Assembly (NCBI GenBank): GCA_003255065.1
Contig: QAOA01002388.1
Span: forward strand, 186,001 to 250,000
Length of the DNA: 64,000 nt
Source: Cercis canadensis
Taxonomy: Eukaryota; Streptophyta; Magnoliopsida; Fabales; Fabaceae
Direction: 5' to 3'
In this document: positions 21,106 to 34,330 of the stretch, one piece after another
Layout: every line of letters starts with the position of its first letter
Position numbering within the stretch: position 1 is the stretch's first letter
Translations under genes and position numbers: made by a program
Notes under the pieces: model-generated
What the model was told of the DNA's origin: nothing
Databases searched by the model: none
Seen by the model: the letters and a program-made list of their open reading frames with translations, nothing else

Positions 21106-24100
21106 TGTATGAGAAGGCTTCTTGTCCCACTTTCCTTTGCCTGTATCTCACGTTGAGGACATCCAATAGGGTTGCTTGACTGTTAAGCACGAACCTCCTC
21201 GGGATGCAGAACTCATCCAAGTATGCTGAGAAGTCTAGTTAAGTACCACCTTAGTCTATGTAATCATTACAAGTATCTGGTTGTGGGGTCATCATAGGAT
21301 CGGCCAACTTATCTGAAAATCCACTATACGACGACCCTAGTCCCAGCCGAGGTCATGGCCCAGGTCAACACCAAGTGTTGATAGGGGGTACTGTCATGAA
21401 TGGCAAATATGTTATATGAGAGCGAAGCGACTCCTCCCATATAACTACTACTCACCATGTCCAAGGCTGAAGGTTGTTGAGCGACGTGTGTCGATTGTTG
21501 CATAGGTGTTGGGGAATTGGTCACATCGTCACAACTCTAGGAATGTCGTCTAGACGAAGAATGTGACACTGACCTCCGACGTGATGAGCTAGCTTCCACT
21601 TGTACTGGGACCCGATGCCATAGGCACCCTAATGGCCAGTGCCACAGGCGTCCATCCATGATGCTGGTTGCCATACTTCGATGGCACTAACCCCCATTAG
21701 GTAAATAGATGCATTAGCTCACCTTGAAAGGTGCCTTACTGCTTCAAAGTCAGCTGACATTGATAAGATTGCTGCTAGAATGGTGGAGGCTACTAGAATG
21801 ATGCAAGCTGCTCGAATGGGATTGGTTGATGCTAGACTAGGGCACTTGCTTTGAAATCATGAACACATACGAATATTTTATTATAAAATATTCATGAAAC
21901 ACATGTAATTAAATTACAAATTAATTTAGATAAAACCATTATCTGATACTCTATGAGAGCATTCTCTACACTCATCGATTTATGAGTGATTCCTCGATAC
22001 TAGTGCATGTAGCCTGGCACAGTAGGGATATTCAACAGCTACACATGCCAACATAGGTTGGTACAGTTATCCTATGCCTAGATGCATGTGGAATTGTTCC
22101 TAATTTGTCATTGATTTCCCCTTCAAGATTATTGTGTGTAGGTCCCCATTATAGATTACTGTCCAAGGGATGTGTTATTGCCCCTAAACTGTCAAAGTAC
22201 CTGATCTAGGTAATATGACTCTACAACGAAAAAACATATGAGGGAGACCCGGATAGTCTAAATCCCTGCACCGACGACATAGTAACCTAGCAACTGAGCT
22301 ATCACTTTATCGATGTATGGTCGCCATATGATCTGATAATATTAAATCACAAGACAATTAAATATTTATACTTAATATAGTATAATAAAATACATTTCTC
22401 GTTATCGGTAATAAGTAAATCTCACCTTATCCTCTCTAAGTCTATCAAGTTCATCTTGGTACCCATTGATGTTGTGATATGGGATGTCTCTACAAACCAA
22501 GTCCACGTACCACCTATGATGTGAATCACACTTAATAAATATTAATCACAATATATGATTCACAAATGTAAAAATATTAAGCACTGAAAAAACATAAAAT
22601 AATGGTATTGTAATAATATAAACATACCACATGCCAAGTGGCCCATTTAGGTTGCAGTCTTTAACTTGTGTTGGAGCTATGGTGGGAAACCTCCCAAGCC
22701 TACATCACCAACAATGTTAAACAACCATTTATTTATTTTGCTCCCTCCATGCAACTAATGCATAGTTGTCTGTATAAATAAGCAAGAACTGTAGATCCTC
22801 AACTATATCGCCCAACTTGATGCATGTTCTCCAATAATTATAGGTACATAACATGCACATATACCCCAGTGTGGTCAGGCATTAGCTACCCACCAATCAA
22901 CCTCATAATATATGCATTGGCATACTGTTGCACAACCACGTCTATTGCATCATTAGGACACTCATCGAACTTACTTGCAAGCTAGCTAAGTAGTACCCTT
23001 GAACCATGCATCGCATCATTGGGGTGAACTGCACCAAGCAATTGCTCACATAGAGCTCATGGGTTGTAGTGTGTGCACCCAATCACAGCATCTTCGTCAA
23101 TTTGTAGCCTTACCAACACTTTCACATCCTGCAGTGTGATGATGCATTCTCCGACAAGCATGTGGAATGTGTGCATTTTCGACCTCCATCTCTCTACCAG
23201 TGTTTGGATCAAAGACCAATCTAGTTGAATGGAATGGACTTTTGCGACACCTCCAAACCCAGTCATGGCCACATAATGCAATACTTGCTCATCATCTGGT
23301 TTGTCGCAACTGGCATTGCTACGGGTGCACAATAATCTGTTTTGTTGTTTTAATTATCACGTCAATCATTTTGTACACATATATACATTATAATACATAA
23401 AGAGAATAAATAAATTCTGTTATGGTTTAAATATCATCATGATATTAACTATAACTACAAATTATTCTCAAGTCTACTCTTACTAAAATAAGTGATAATA
23501 ATATTAACTACAAGAACAAATATTTTTTTACGCTTTCTTAACTTTATTACATAAAAAATATAGCTAACATACATTATGATATAAACATCCCCATTATATT
23601 AACTACAGCTAAAAGATTATTTGTAACACTAATCTAACTTAAGTATAAACATACATTATTTCTAAATATTACACCTCAAATTTTATTGCGTAAAAAATAT
23701 AACTACCATGCATTATGATATAAACATCCCCATTATATTATATTAACTATAACTAAAAAATAATTTCTACTACTAATCTAACTTAAATATAAACATACAT
23801 TATTTCTAAATACTTTACCTCGAATTTTATTGCATGAAAAATATAGCTAACACACATTATGACATAAAAATTCTCATTAAATAAACTATAGCTAAAAAAT
23901 TATTTCTAAAACTAATCTAAATTAAATTTAAACATAAATTATTTCTAAATATTTATCTCAAAATTTATTGCATGAAAAATATAGCTAACATACATTATGA
24001 TATAAATATCCTCATTATATTAACTATAGCTAAAAAATTATTTCTAACAATAATTTAACTATAATGTATGAAAAATAATATTAATTAAGTTTAACGTGTA

Positions 24101-24201
24101 AAACTTACTTGTCCCTCCCATACTGCATTTAAAATATGTGTCATTTGTTCTGTTAATACTGAAATATCTTTTGGACCTGGGTGTACAGCTTGATATGCCA
24201 T
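21032..24201 (-). pseudogene. Plant mobile domain (PMD) gene, MAIN/MAIL-type, decayed
   Basis: Start codon at 24201-24199; exon 1 (24201-24109) reads HPGPKDISVLTEQ, the usual PMD start, and ends at GTAAGT. Exon 2 (23336-22628) has LDWSLIQTLVERWRSKMHTF, VGECIITLQDVKVLVRLQID, QYANAYIMRLIGG, LAYLYRQLC and FPTIAPTQVKDCNLNGPLGM. Exon 3 (22513-22426) reads WYVDLVCRDIPYHN and ends in AAG before GTGAG. Exon 4 starts at 22332 with IIWRPYIDKVIAQLL. All introns have GT and AG ends. Stops in exon 2 (near 23046, 22986, 22891) and later exons, and a phase mismatch at intron 1, show it is dead. PMD proteins include the nuclear MAIN and MAIL1 silencing factors and many transposon-borne relatives; the decay here points to the latter. 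Confidence 0.85.
23425..24075. repeat. Tandem array, ~140-base unit, inside PMD intron 1
   Basis: Four clear copies start with TTTATT at 23543, 23682, 23826 and 23964 (spacings 139, 144, 138), each followed by AAAAATATAGCTAACATACA and CATTATGATATAAA variants; a decayed half copy precedes them at about 23425. The array fills most of the 772-base intron (24108-23337). AT-rich, no coding potential. Confidence 0.88.
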
Positions 24202-25368
24202 AATAACAGGAAGAACACAAGAAGACCAAGAAGTAAAAGAAAAAAGATAATAAGACAAGAATATCACACTTGGTGTTGGAATGGAAAGCTAGAAGAAAAA
24301 GAATAGAAGATTCGGTCAGTTGAAGAAGAGAGAAATGAGAGAAAGATGAAGGTTGGAGAAAGGAGAAATAAGAGAAAGATGAAGGGGGAGCTCGGTTCTA
24401 GAGGATGAAGATGAGGAGGGAAGAAAGATAAATGAGGCTCGGTTGAGTGTGAGATGCAATCATGCATGCAGAGGAATCCATGCAAGACTCGGACCATGCA
24501 TGCAGCCTTGATCCCTTTCTCTCTATTTCTAGTTAATATATTATAAAAACACAAAAAAGATTCTTATCAGTTAATGCTTATAACTTTTTGCTATAGTGCA
24601 TTTTCTTTTAACTTAGGCGACTGGCATCTTTGTTGAGTGACGCTAGTGGCATCACCAATTGTGCCAGCTTTTTTTTTTTTAAAAAAAAATTAAAATATTA
24701 AAATAAATAAGTTCAAAACTAATGTATTGAGATAAATAAGTTTAAACAATACATTATTTAGATCTATTAGCCTTGTTTGAGTCCAGTTTCTTTTGGAAAA
24801 AAAAAAAAAAAGCCAAGAATTTACTAATAAAAAAAAAACTACCCAATAGAACTTTTAAGACAATTACACTATCCAGTTCTCTTAGTTGACAATTTGGATG
24901 CCCAAATCAAAAGGAAACAAAAAACATAGACATGGCATGGAGCGGAAGTCTGCTCGGTGATGGTTTCTAAAGTATATAGGTACTATTTTTTTACTAATGA
25001 AGTTTGTAGGTAGATTTTATTTTATTTACTGTGAAAATTTGTACCTAATTTTAAATCTTTAATGGTGTTTACTAAGTTACACTCACTCTAAGAGAGGGTG
25101 TAGCGCTACCCACTCCTTTTGTTGGGAGCTTTTGATGGAACCCAAAAGCCAAATTTGATTTTATTGCGAAAATATCGAAAAATTGAATCACACAATATGT
25201 GATAGAACACACAGTTTCTTATAAAATATAAATACGACACGAAATAAGAAAACATTCCAAAATAAAAAATTCAACTTTTGCCAAAAAAAAAATGAAATTT
25301 GGAAAACTTTACTATATTGTATTGTTTTTGCATTTTTTAAGGAACTATGTTTTCTGTTATATACTAGG
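24202..25368. other. PMD upstream region and AT-rich spacer
   Basis: 24202-24560 is pyrimidine-rich on the minus strand, as is common for a 5' untranslated region of the PMD gene. 24560-25368 is AT-rich with homopolymer runs. I see no gene or element. The last five bases, CTAGG (25364-25368), are the expected left target duplication of element C. Confidence 0.5.
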
Positions 25369-28300
25369 TGTAGACACTGTATTTTGTCTAGGTCTTGTGC
25401 ATGATATAAAAAAAAAAAAAGATAAATTCATAATTTTTAATTATTGGTATTTATATTATTGTTTGGGCCTTTGTAATGAAGCAAACCCTAAGCCTAGTCT
25501 ATTATTAGTCTAGCCCATTTTCTTTTATCTAGCCCATTTAACCCATTCTTCAATAATTAATTTTTTTCAAATAATAAATAAATCAAAAATATGAGAAAAG
25601 GAATTTTGTAAATGGATTTTTATGTCACTGGATCTAACGATACCAATAGGAGAGCAAGGAATAGATTTTCTCCTCTCCCTATTGGTCCAAATTTTAGCAC
25701 ATTATCCTCATTAAGCAAATAGGTAAATTAAAAGGGAAAGAAAGTGAGTAGACAACAAGAAAGAAAGGGCAAAGGGGAGAAATATCTAGAGAGGTTGTGT
25801 GCGTGAAGGGAGAAAGAAAAAGGGAAAAAAAAAAAAAAGACAAATAGAGGAAGGGAAAGAGGAGGCAATGTGAAATGGAGAAGAGGAGACCAAAGAAGGA
25901 GAGGAAGATTCAAGAATGTGAAAGAGAGGAACTCATGAGAGAGAAAGGAGATAGACCAAGTGAAAAAAAGGCAGAAACACAAAAGGCAGAGCAGAAAGAG
26001 GAACTTAAAGGGAAAACATGGAAGTGTTGGTGCTGAGAAGAACAAATTTATCCTCAAGGGTACAAATTCGGTATATTACTTACTCTATTTGGTCATTCTG
26101 ATTTGATTTGGTGATTCTTTTGGCCTGTTATGCATTGTTGTACATGTTGAAGGTTACATATATAAATTCTATTTTCCCCTTTGGGTAAACTTACTTCAAT
26201 GGGTTCAGCTTGCAATGCTCTGTTAAGATCCATTTTAATTATTCTAATTTCTGTCTAGTTAATTTCAAAATTAGTAGAGATGAATCCCTGCTGGTCCTGC
26301 TTTTTTTGGGTATTTGTGTGTTGATTTTGGTGTAGCATTTTGCTTTTATATTTGGTGATTGTTAAACATGCTGCTATTCTTTGTAATGCATGGTGGTATG
26401 AACCCTTGGGATTGTGCCCCTTTGTCTATAGGGAGTATTGAATTGTCCCCCGCATGTTTTCATCTAATATTTAGTTTCCTTTTAAGGGTTGTATGTCCAA
26501 TTTTGTTTTGGGAAAGTGAAGAAGTATGGTTTGTAAGTTTACTGCTGAGCTAAGTTCTTTGATCTTCATTGTATTTATCTAATGTGACTTGGATATGAGA
26601 ATTTTGGATTGTGAGGCATTCAAGTCCTAGAATCTTTTTAGGATTCGCAAAGCATGGATATAGATGAATGCTGCCTTGTGACCTTGAATAGATGAATTGA
26701 TGTATGCCAAGGTTAAAATAAAGGTTATGTTCATAAAGATGTACATGTTAATTCTTGAGATTTTCATCTATTGTGGAACTTGCGTACATCATGTACTTTC
26801 TTGATGCACACTTTTACCAAGCTCGTGTTTGGTTCATTTTAATTGTGACAATTTCTTAGGAAAGTGAGATTTGTGCCCTTATCTAGTCATTGGATTTTCA
26901 TTTGAGCACAATGACCTTGAATGAATTCATAATTGCAATTAAGTGGCCCTTTTTCTTTAGCATGTGAGTATTGTTTTTTCTGATTTTTGTCTTGCCCATG
27001 TACAAGATGTAGAGGCATGGTGCTGCTGTCTTGGTCCTTTTGCTTGGCTGTTCTATCAAGTTTTCTAGACTATTGATATGTCTCTTCTCTTGGCTGTTCT
27101 GTGCATATCTTGGGCTGCATTTGGTCTACTTTTTTCATGCCTTGAGAGCTGTTTAGAAGTGTGTCATTTGCTGGTGGAGATGTTTTAAATTGGAATGGTC
27201 TTTGTTTTGGCATGAAAGGAGCACTTATGTCATCATTTTCATTGCTGTCAGTTTCTCGCTTGCAGCACTTAGAATTTTAATTCTTTCTAGCGCAACAAAG
27301 CTCAGAATTTACCATCGTCTATCTCAATAGAACCATAGGATGCGTATCTTCAATGTATACAACTTTCAGATTTTTTTTCATGTCTAACTTGCTCCCAGTT
27401 TTGATTTGAATATGGTTGTTCACTGCTGCACTGTCACTGCTAACATGTCTTTGGCAATGTTCAGTCTTTTGTCTATAATTTGAATTATAATGATTTTTTT
27501 TGCATCATTCTTGATTTGTTAGAACCATAAGATGTATTTCTTCCATATGTGTAATTTTCATTTTTTTTTTTTACGTTTCCCTTGATCCTAGTTTGCATTT
27601 CAATTTAGCTATGTTTTTTGTGCTGTTAAGTAGCCAAACAGCTCTTGCATTGCTTACTCTCTTAATTCTTCCCGGAGCTACAGAACTCTAATTTGCATGA
27701 TTCTTATAATGCATATATCTTTCTTGTCTAAAATTTTTGGATTTTTTTTTATTTTCCCTTGCTCCCAGTTCGGATTTTAAATTGGCTGTTTTTTTGTGCT
27801 ACCAAGTTGCCAGACAGCTCTGGTAGTGTTTAGTCTTTTAACTCTTTCTGGAGCTTCAGAGCTCGGATTTTAGCACTAATTGTCTCGATAGAACCATAGG
27901 ATGTGTGCCTTCGATGTGTACAATTTTTAGAATTTTTTTTCATTTTTTCACTGTTTCTAATTCTAATTTGAATGCAGCTGTTTTGGATTATGTTTGAGTA
28001 ACCTTTTCTTAATTTTTCATTATTTTATTTTTGTGAGTTTTAGTTTGGTTCTAAGCATTGCATAGGAGTTGTTGGCAATTCAATTTGGTAATTTCTGCAT
28101 TTGCCTACGTGAGAGCTAATGGATAGTCTTATTTTTAGGTGGTTGTCTTAAATTCATTTTTGAGTTTAATTTGGAATAATTAGTGTGGGTTATTGAATTC
28201 TCCAAGTTGTAGTAATTGTTTATTAGGTGTCATTTGGGGATCCTTCTTGTATGCTTGAGGCATGAGGTATACTTGAAATGTTGATTAGTTGTGAATCTTT

Positions 28301-29057
28301 TAACTTGTATTTGGTATTTCCTTGAGTAACTTTACATATGACTAACGGTGATTGTGGTCGTAGGCAAGTTGGAGGGTTCTACTAAAGAAGGCTTTGTTGC
28401 AAGTTAGGAGCAAGAAAATTTTAATTTATCTTACTTTATTTTTAAATGTAATTAAAGTCCCTTTCCCCGAGACAAATTTTGTAATATTTAAAATCATACA
28501 TTTACATTGCATATAAAATATATATTTGTGTCATATAGTATCCGCAGGTCTATTCATTTATCATGGGAGGATAGATTGAGTATGATTCTTTTATGGAATA
28601 ACTTTGTTTATCTAACCTATGTGAAGGTTGTGTCACCCTAGAAGACGCTTTATGCCAGAAAAAAGGGTGGAAGGATTTAGGTCTCGGTAGAGAAATCATG
28701 CATTGCATGTTTAAATTATTTATTTTTAATTTTTTTAGATATTCTTGTAATACATTTATTATTTTAGTATAAATAAAATACACATTATTGGCAATATTAT
28801 GTTCACACAATAAATTTTGGGTAACCATCCTTTAGGTGGGTGTTGTGGGATGCCTAACACATTTCCCATACACAAACTGATTCTTGAACCATCTCTGGTT
28901 CGCAGACCATTTTTAAAATTAAAAAAAAAAGGTTTTCTAATTGTTCTTTATTTTCTTAATACAATTGGTGGCGATTTCATGTTTTCTTTCAAAAACTAAA
29001 TAATATTTTTCCAAGTCTGCCATTCACGTCATAGCGACCTTTAGGTATGTTATGATA
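25369..29057 (+). repeat. Element C 5' LTR, 3.7 kb
   Basis: Starts TGTAGACACTG; the 3' LTR starts TGTAGACATTG at 48002 and runs collinear to 48300. It ends near 29057, just before a primer-site-like sequence; the end is placed by comparison with the fragment at 5455-6403. The LTR contains a purine-rich tract (25735-26030) and a 187-base tandem repeat (27240-27985). Open frames inside are not conserved. Confidence 0.85.
27240..27985 (+). repeat. Tandem repeat in the C LTR, ~187-base unit, four copies
   Basis: The block CTTGCTCCCAGTTTTGATTT or a variant recurs at about 27390, 27581, 27760 and 27950, and AGAACCATAGGATG or a variant at 27329, 27521 and 27890. Each unit also holds a T run, a TGTGCTG...CCA-ACAGCTCT block and a CTTTCTGGAGCTTCAGAGCTC-like block. 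The copies are clearly diverged. They form the larger part of the middle of the LTR. Confidence 0.75.
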
Positions 29058-29060
29058 GTT

Positions 29061-29080
29061 TGACAACTCCACTAGGGATA
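29061..29080 (+). other. Element C primer binding site, mutated
   Basis: TGACAACTCCACTAGGGATA. It differs from the Ogre/Tat primer site form TGGCGACTCCACTGGGGA at a few sites, all G-to-A changes, as expected from decay of methylated DNA. Assignment is by position and likeness. Confidence 0.55.
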
Positions 29081-29884
29081 GTTAGAGAGTCAAGCCCAAT
29101 AAATCGATTGTGCGAACTTAATGTGGCCTTAATTTTCTTTATCCCTAAATTTGTTTTCATTTTATGTTTTTGCTTTCCTGATATATTTTGTTGTTTGTTA
29201 TGTTATTTTTGTATTCATAGATAGCTTATTTCCGTTGCAAATTTCTTGTGTTTTTATTACAGCTGGGTAATATAGGGTAGATGTAGGATGATGTTTGTAT
29301 GCTTCTCCTACACGCACTGTGCACTAAAACTATAATCTTGCATACTACTTATCGGCTCTATACCCAAGCCACCCTTAGCTTAGGATTAGAAGGGAGTCTA
29401 GTGTTATTGTTGGAGGTTCATCCTTCGGTGGTTTACACAAAAGCTTCTACTCAGATTGCATATCATCTTGCTAATTTGGATAAGCAGAGGGGTTCATCCC
29501 CTTGTGAACCAGGATAGTAGGGTGTGATGTGGGGGCAATCTGTAGTACCTTGGACTTTTAGGATGTTAGCACCCATCACCAAACCAAACACGTTAAAGTG
29601 ATTATAGACGCCATTCTATTTTGGATAGACCTTTGCCATTAGTCTAGAAATCCCAACATTTAAGGTTACCAATTCTCTAGGACAATGGGAGAAGCTCCTC
29701 TTTTCTATTGGCTATTTATATTTTTCCTCGATTTTACTTAAATTATTTCGTCCCAATGATTTATTCCATTTTTAATTCTTCTTGCTTGGTTTTGAGGGGA
29801 GTAATATTGAGCGATAAATTGTTAGCATGACTACTCCAAATTCGTTTTCCAAGTTTCCAAGTCCTTGTAAACCATTCATGAGAG
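29081..29884 (+). other. Element C leader
   Basis: About 800 bases without a recognisable gene between the primer site and the first ORF. Short frames (for example 29299-29517) have no known domain. Confidence 0.5.
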
Positions 29885-31640
29885 ATGCCTAAACACAACA
29901 AGCAAAAGAATGAGATTGTTTGCCAAGAGGATATAATTGTGATTTGCCAGAAAATACCAAATGTTGCTATTGAAGTGAATGATGTAATCGTAATAGGATT
30001 ATTTGTTCAAAAGATGCCTATGTATACAAGAGACCCCCTTTACACAGATCACCCTCAGCTCATGAATTTGTTAACTTTAAAAGTATAAGAGTTGGGGCTC
30101 ATTGTTGTGGTAAGTTACTAGGACCCGTCTTATCGATGCATCACTTTCAAGGATATAAACTTGACCCCATCCCTAGAAGAGTATAGTCACATGTTGGGGA
30201 TATCTTTAACCAAGGAGAGTCAAGTGTATACCTATACTAAGCATAAAGTGGCTAAAGAGACAATTGCCGATCTTTGTGGAGTAAGCAAGCAAGAATTGGT
30301 AAAGGAGAAGATGGGAAAGGAAGGGGAAATCCATGCATGACCCATGTAGTTTTTGAAGAATTGTATGCTAACTCTGGTGAATCAAAAGAAATGGGAAAAG
30401 TTGCACAAGCTATTAGTCTTAACTATATATGGATTGGTTATTTTTCGTAGTTACAAGGCTGTAATTTGCCATGACGCCATAGATGTATTTCAAAAGGTTA
30501 CCTATAATGGGATAAATCCAATTCCAGCTATCTTGGCATACATGTTCCTGTTTCTCAATCATAGCAGAAAAAGCAGTCGGGAACAATTGAAATGTTGTTT
30601 TCAATTGTTATATGTGTGGTTGTACTATCATACACTAGGGAGAAGATTTGATTGTATGAAAAGATATGTCAGAATAGCTAATCTCTTTGAGAATTTTCAT
30701 ATGTTGAAGCTTTTAGAGGACTGGACTAGGCAGCGTTGGCTAGAAGAATTTGATAAAATGAATGAGCAAACCGTCTTTTGAAAGATGCCTTGGGTAGGGG
30801 TTTTGGCATCTTGACAAGTTGTGGGGATTTTTCTTGTGTTCCCCTTATAGGTACACGTGGATGTATTGCTTATACTCCTCTCCTAGTCTTGCGTTAATTT
30901 GGCTATCAACAATTCATTTCGCCAACGAAGGAGCTTTCTGAAACAGATTTTGAATATAAAGACAAAGGCAATGACATCAAGATAATGAGAATTGGGCAAG
31001 CTTAGAAGCACCTTATCATTTGTGAGGATGATTTTAGCCCACTAATAAAACACACTGACAAGGAATACAAGACGTGGTTTCAGTCATGGGGAAATAATTT
31101 GGTGGTCCCAGAATTATAACATTCTTCTCACTAGCATCCATCTGAAGATAGCCTTCGGGATTTTGAAACAGAGCAAGCAATAAGAGAAATGGTGAAGCTT
31201 GAAGAAATTGAGAAGAGTTTGGAAAAAGCAGAAGAAGAGAAATAGAAACATAAACTAAAATAGTAGAACACCATGCTGCTAGAGAAAATGAAGATGATGG
31301 AAGAAAAAGAGGTAGTCGACAAATTGAAAAGAGAAATAGCCTATTACAAGAGAAAGATGGTTTCATACGGAGATATGGTTGTTTCTTTAGAAGATGAAAC
31401 ACAAAAAGAGCGAGACATTCATGTTCAGCACATAGTTCACTTGGAAGAAGAGGCTTAAGAGGATAAAAGACAAAAACTGAAAGCAAAAGAAGAAAAGAAG
31501 GACAAAGACCGACAATGCGACAATCTAGGTTGGCAAATTAACTACCTCCAATACCAAATAGGCCAACTGAGAAGGAAGGTTGCTTTCATATGGGATGTAG
31601 CTATCTACTGAGGACAACAATACAACTCACTTGTTAGAAA
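29885..31640 (+). pseudogene. Extra ORF before gag of Ogre/Tat elements (ORF1)
   Basis: One frame from 29885 to 30781 with stops near 30086, 30119 and 30340. It reads ITFKDINLTPSLEEYSHMLG, KHKVAKETIADLCG, LLVLTIYGLVIF, PIPAILAYMFLFLNHSR and KCCFQLLYVWLYYHTLG, which fit the domain of unknown function typical of ORF1 of Ogre-like elements. After a degenerate gap, 31160-31600 gives Glu/Lys-rich coiled coil (KREIAYYKRKMVSYGDMVVS and neighbours). The role of ORF1 is unknown. Identification rests on the domain pattern and the place between primer site and gag. Confidence 0.75.
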
Positions 31641-32613
31641 TTTACAAATAAGGGCAGAAATGTTACACCAACAAGTCTCAAGATGTGGAAATGTCTTCAA
31701 CTCCATGTTCGTCATTTGTTTATGAACTTAAAAAGCTGTTAAAGAAATATTGAATGATGTATTTGAGACATAATGCACTTATTGTAATTCATAATTATGT
31801 AAAGGGCTATGTATTTAAACGAAAGCTCCATTATGACTCTTGGGAATTTTGTATCCAGTTCACTTCAATGAGATGAATGAAGTTGTTTTCAAGGCTATTT
31901 TGTTTGTTGTGTATAATGTTTTTCATGAGGAGTTGAATACTTTCATGAAATTCATTCGTGTTAATCTATTTTTGTAAGGAGCTATATGTTCTTACAAAAT
32001 AGATAAATAGTGGCGTTTTGACGAATGTTTATGTGAAGGCATAGAATTTTTTGTGACCATAGTTTCGAAATTGATGCTAACAATTCATTAATCAATGAAC
32101 TCATTTTTTAGTATTTTTCTTCTTATTATTAATTATATCTTATTTTTGTTTTTCTTCCATACCCAGAGAGAAGAGATAATTCATAATTGGTCGTTCAAAG
32201 AAACTTAAGGTTAATAAAAAAATTTCAATTAAAAGGTCAATTAGATTAAGATCCAAAACCGTTACAATCATGGAAGGGACTCAGGATCAGAATAGATATT
32301 TTGGGGTTGAACTAAACAGAATGAAGGGTCGGATGATGAAATATTAAAATTGTTTATTGAAAGTCTAAAGCTGAAAGGGGTGTCTAAAGGCCCAAGTAAC
32401 ATTACAATTTTTCCGATTTTTCAAATAGCTCTACTTTTACCATTGTCCTTAAATGAGCCAATTTCTTCAACCTCATAATTTACTCCGATATGGGGTATGT
32501 CTCCACACATGATGACTCATACATCTACCCATATGCATGGATTCAATCCAAATGAAGCAATTTCACCTATCACCCAATCATCGGACACTCGATACACTAT
32601 ATGACCACCACCT
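31641..32613 (+). other. Spacer between ORF1 and gag in element C
   Basis: AT-rich with no domain that I can name. The end (32260-32600) may be the decayed N-terminal part of gag. Confidence 0.45.
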
Positions 32614-34330
32614 TTGATTTCAGTTGTGTACCCAATTGAAGCTGCCTTCAATCCAAACGAGAACCAATGTGGTGTTTTCACCTATACAAACCCAGTTACT
32701 CACCACATCTCTAATTCCACAACCTATAATACACCATTGACCATGCATTTTGAGAAAGCAAATGAAGGGCATGAGAAGGAGAAGCAAATGTCTGACCAAA
32801 AAGAGAAGCTGCTAACTCTAGAAGAAAGGATTCGAGCTGTAGAGGGGACTAGTTCTTTTGGTGCTGTGGGAATCAAGCAATTATGACTTACACCAAATGT
32901 GGCAATTCCCATAAATTTTAAGCTTCTTGAATTTCAAAAGTATAATGGGACTAGTAACCCAAAATTTCACTTAGTATCACACATTATTGAAATGGCTGCT
33001 ATAGAGGAGGATGAGATGGTGATGATTCATTTCTTCCTTAGGAGTTTAACTGGTGCTACTTATAATTGGTTCATGAATCTGGACCGTACCAAGATATGGA
33101 GTTGGGCAGATTTGGTAGATGTTTTCTTGAAGCAGTACAAGTTTAACTATGATATTGCTCCTACAAGAAAGCAATTGAAGAATATGCTAAAAAAAAAAAG
33201 GATGAGTCATTCCGAGAGTATGCACAAAAATGGAGGACCTTAGCCTCAAAAGTTCAACCTCTACTTCTTGATTTTGAATTGTGCTCTATCTTTCTTAACA
33301 CTTTAAAATCTCCATAACTTGAGTTGATGACTGGTTGCCCGTTTCATGATTTCGTTGATGTAATCAAAGCTGAAGAGAGGATAAAAGGCCTGGTAATGTC
33401 AGGGAAGTTGCAAGGGGCAAATACCGAGAATAATGATTATAGGCAAAAGAAAAGGAACTTTCAGAAGAAGAAAGAAGGAGAAGTAAATTGGGTGCAGAAG
33501 CCTAGGGCACCTCAATACTTTCAACCTAAAGGCCCACATTATTCTCCAAGTCCGGTTTTTCCACATTCGTATCAAGTCAATGCAATTTTCTCACCTTATC
33601 CGTAATATACACTAAAGTCTCTACCATCCTCAGCATCATTTGTCCCAACTTACCAAGCTCCTCCACAAAATCATCCCCAAAACTATCCAACAACATGTCC
33701 ACTCACGAGGCCAAATTACCAATGTTACAGGAACCAATCTCGTCCCCTTTTTAGAGGTGAACCTTTTTTGCAAATTTCCATAACCAAAGTCGAATTGTTC
33801 AGGAAATTGTGTGAGGCCCATGTAATAGCCCATCAACCTACAAACCCCCTTCAACCACCTTTCCCTCAATAGTATAACCTAAATCTCAAGTGTAAATATC
33901 ATAGAGGCATAGTTGGCTACTCAATTGAAGATTGCCTTAGTTTCAAACATAGCGTGTTGTATTTGATTAAACAATTAGTGATTAAGCTTGAGGAGATCGG
34001 AGCCAGACCTAATATGGAATCTAACCTTTTGCCAAATCATAGGGCATGGGCTAGTGTGAATGCCATTAGTGGAGAATTGTTGAGTGCTAAGAAAATCACC
34101 GATGTTAAAATAACTATGAAAAAAGTTTAGGAGAGCTTGAAAATAGCTAGTTATAACCTAAGTATCTATTGTAAAGGGATGAATGAAGAAGATAAATATG
34201 ACAGTAAGTCATTCTGCGAGCATCATTAGAGTTTGAGCCATGACATAGAGAATTGTTGGGACTTCAAATGCGAGGCACAAAAAATGATTTTGATAGGTAT
34301 TTTGAGGCTTGAAAAGAATAGCAGTGTTGT
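32614..34330 (+). pseudogene. Element C gag
   Basis: The capsid protein of an Ogre/Tat element. In order: a charged helix (KLLTLEERIRAVEG), a stop near 32884, the capsid core IPINFKLLEFQKYNG, IHFFLRSLTGATYNWFMNLD, WADLVDVFLKQYKFNYDIAP, a frameshift at the A run near 33190-33199, EYAQKWRTLASKVQPLL, FHDFVDVIKAEERIKGLV, a Pro/Tyr/Gln-rich stretch, then two Cys/His-type motifs, CKYHRGIVGYSIEDCLSFKH and CEHH...SHDIENCWDFKC. Several further stops. Not functional. Confidence 0.85.

Noticed and set aside
23057..23332. Separate small gene with a PMD-like sequence
   Set aside because: It is only the first part of exon 2 of the longer PMD pseudogene, cut by a stop; flanking exons and splice sites show the larger gene.
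24264..24554. Minus-strand open frame of 96 codons upstream of PMD
   Set aside because: Pyrimidine-rich leader of the PMD gene; composition is simple and no start context or domain supports it.
25728..26057. Minus-strand open frame of 109 codons, Phe/Leu-rich, looking like a membrane protein
   Set aside because: It lies inside the C LTR in a purine-rich tract; low complexity explains the hydrophobic look.
31034..31486. Minus-strand open frame of 150 codons
   Set aside because: Antisense of the coiled-coil part of ORF1 in element C; Phe/Ser/Leu-rich as expected from the complement of Lys/Glu codons.
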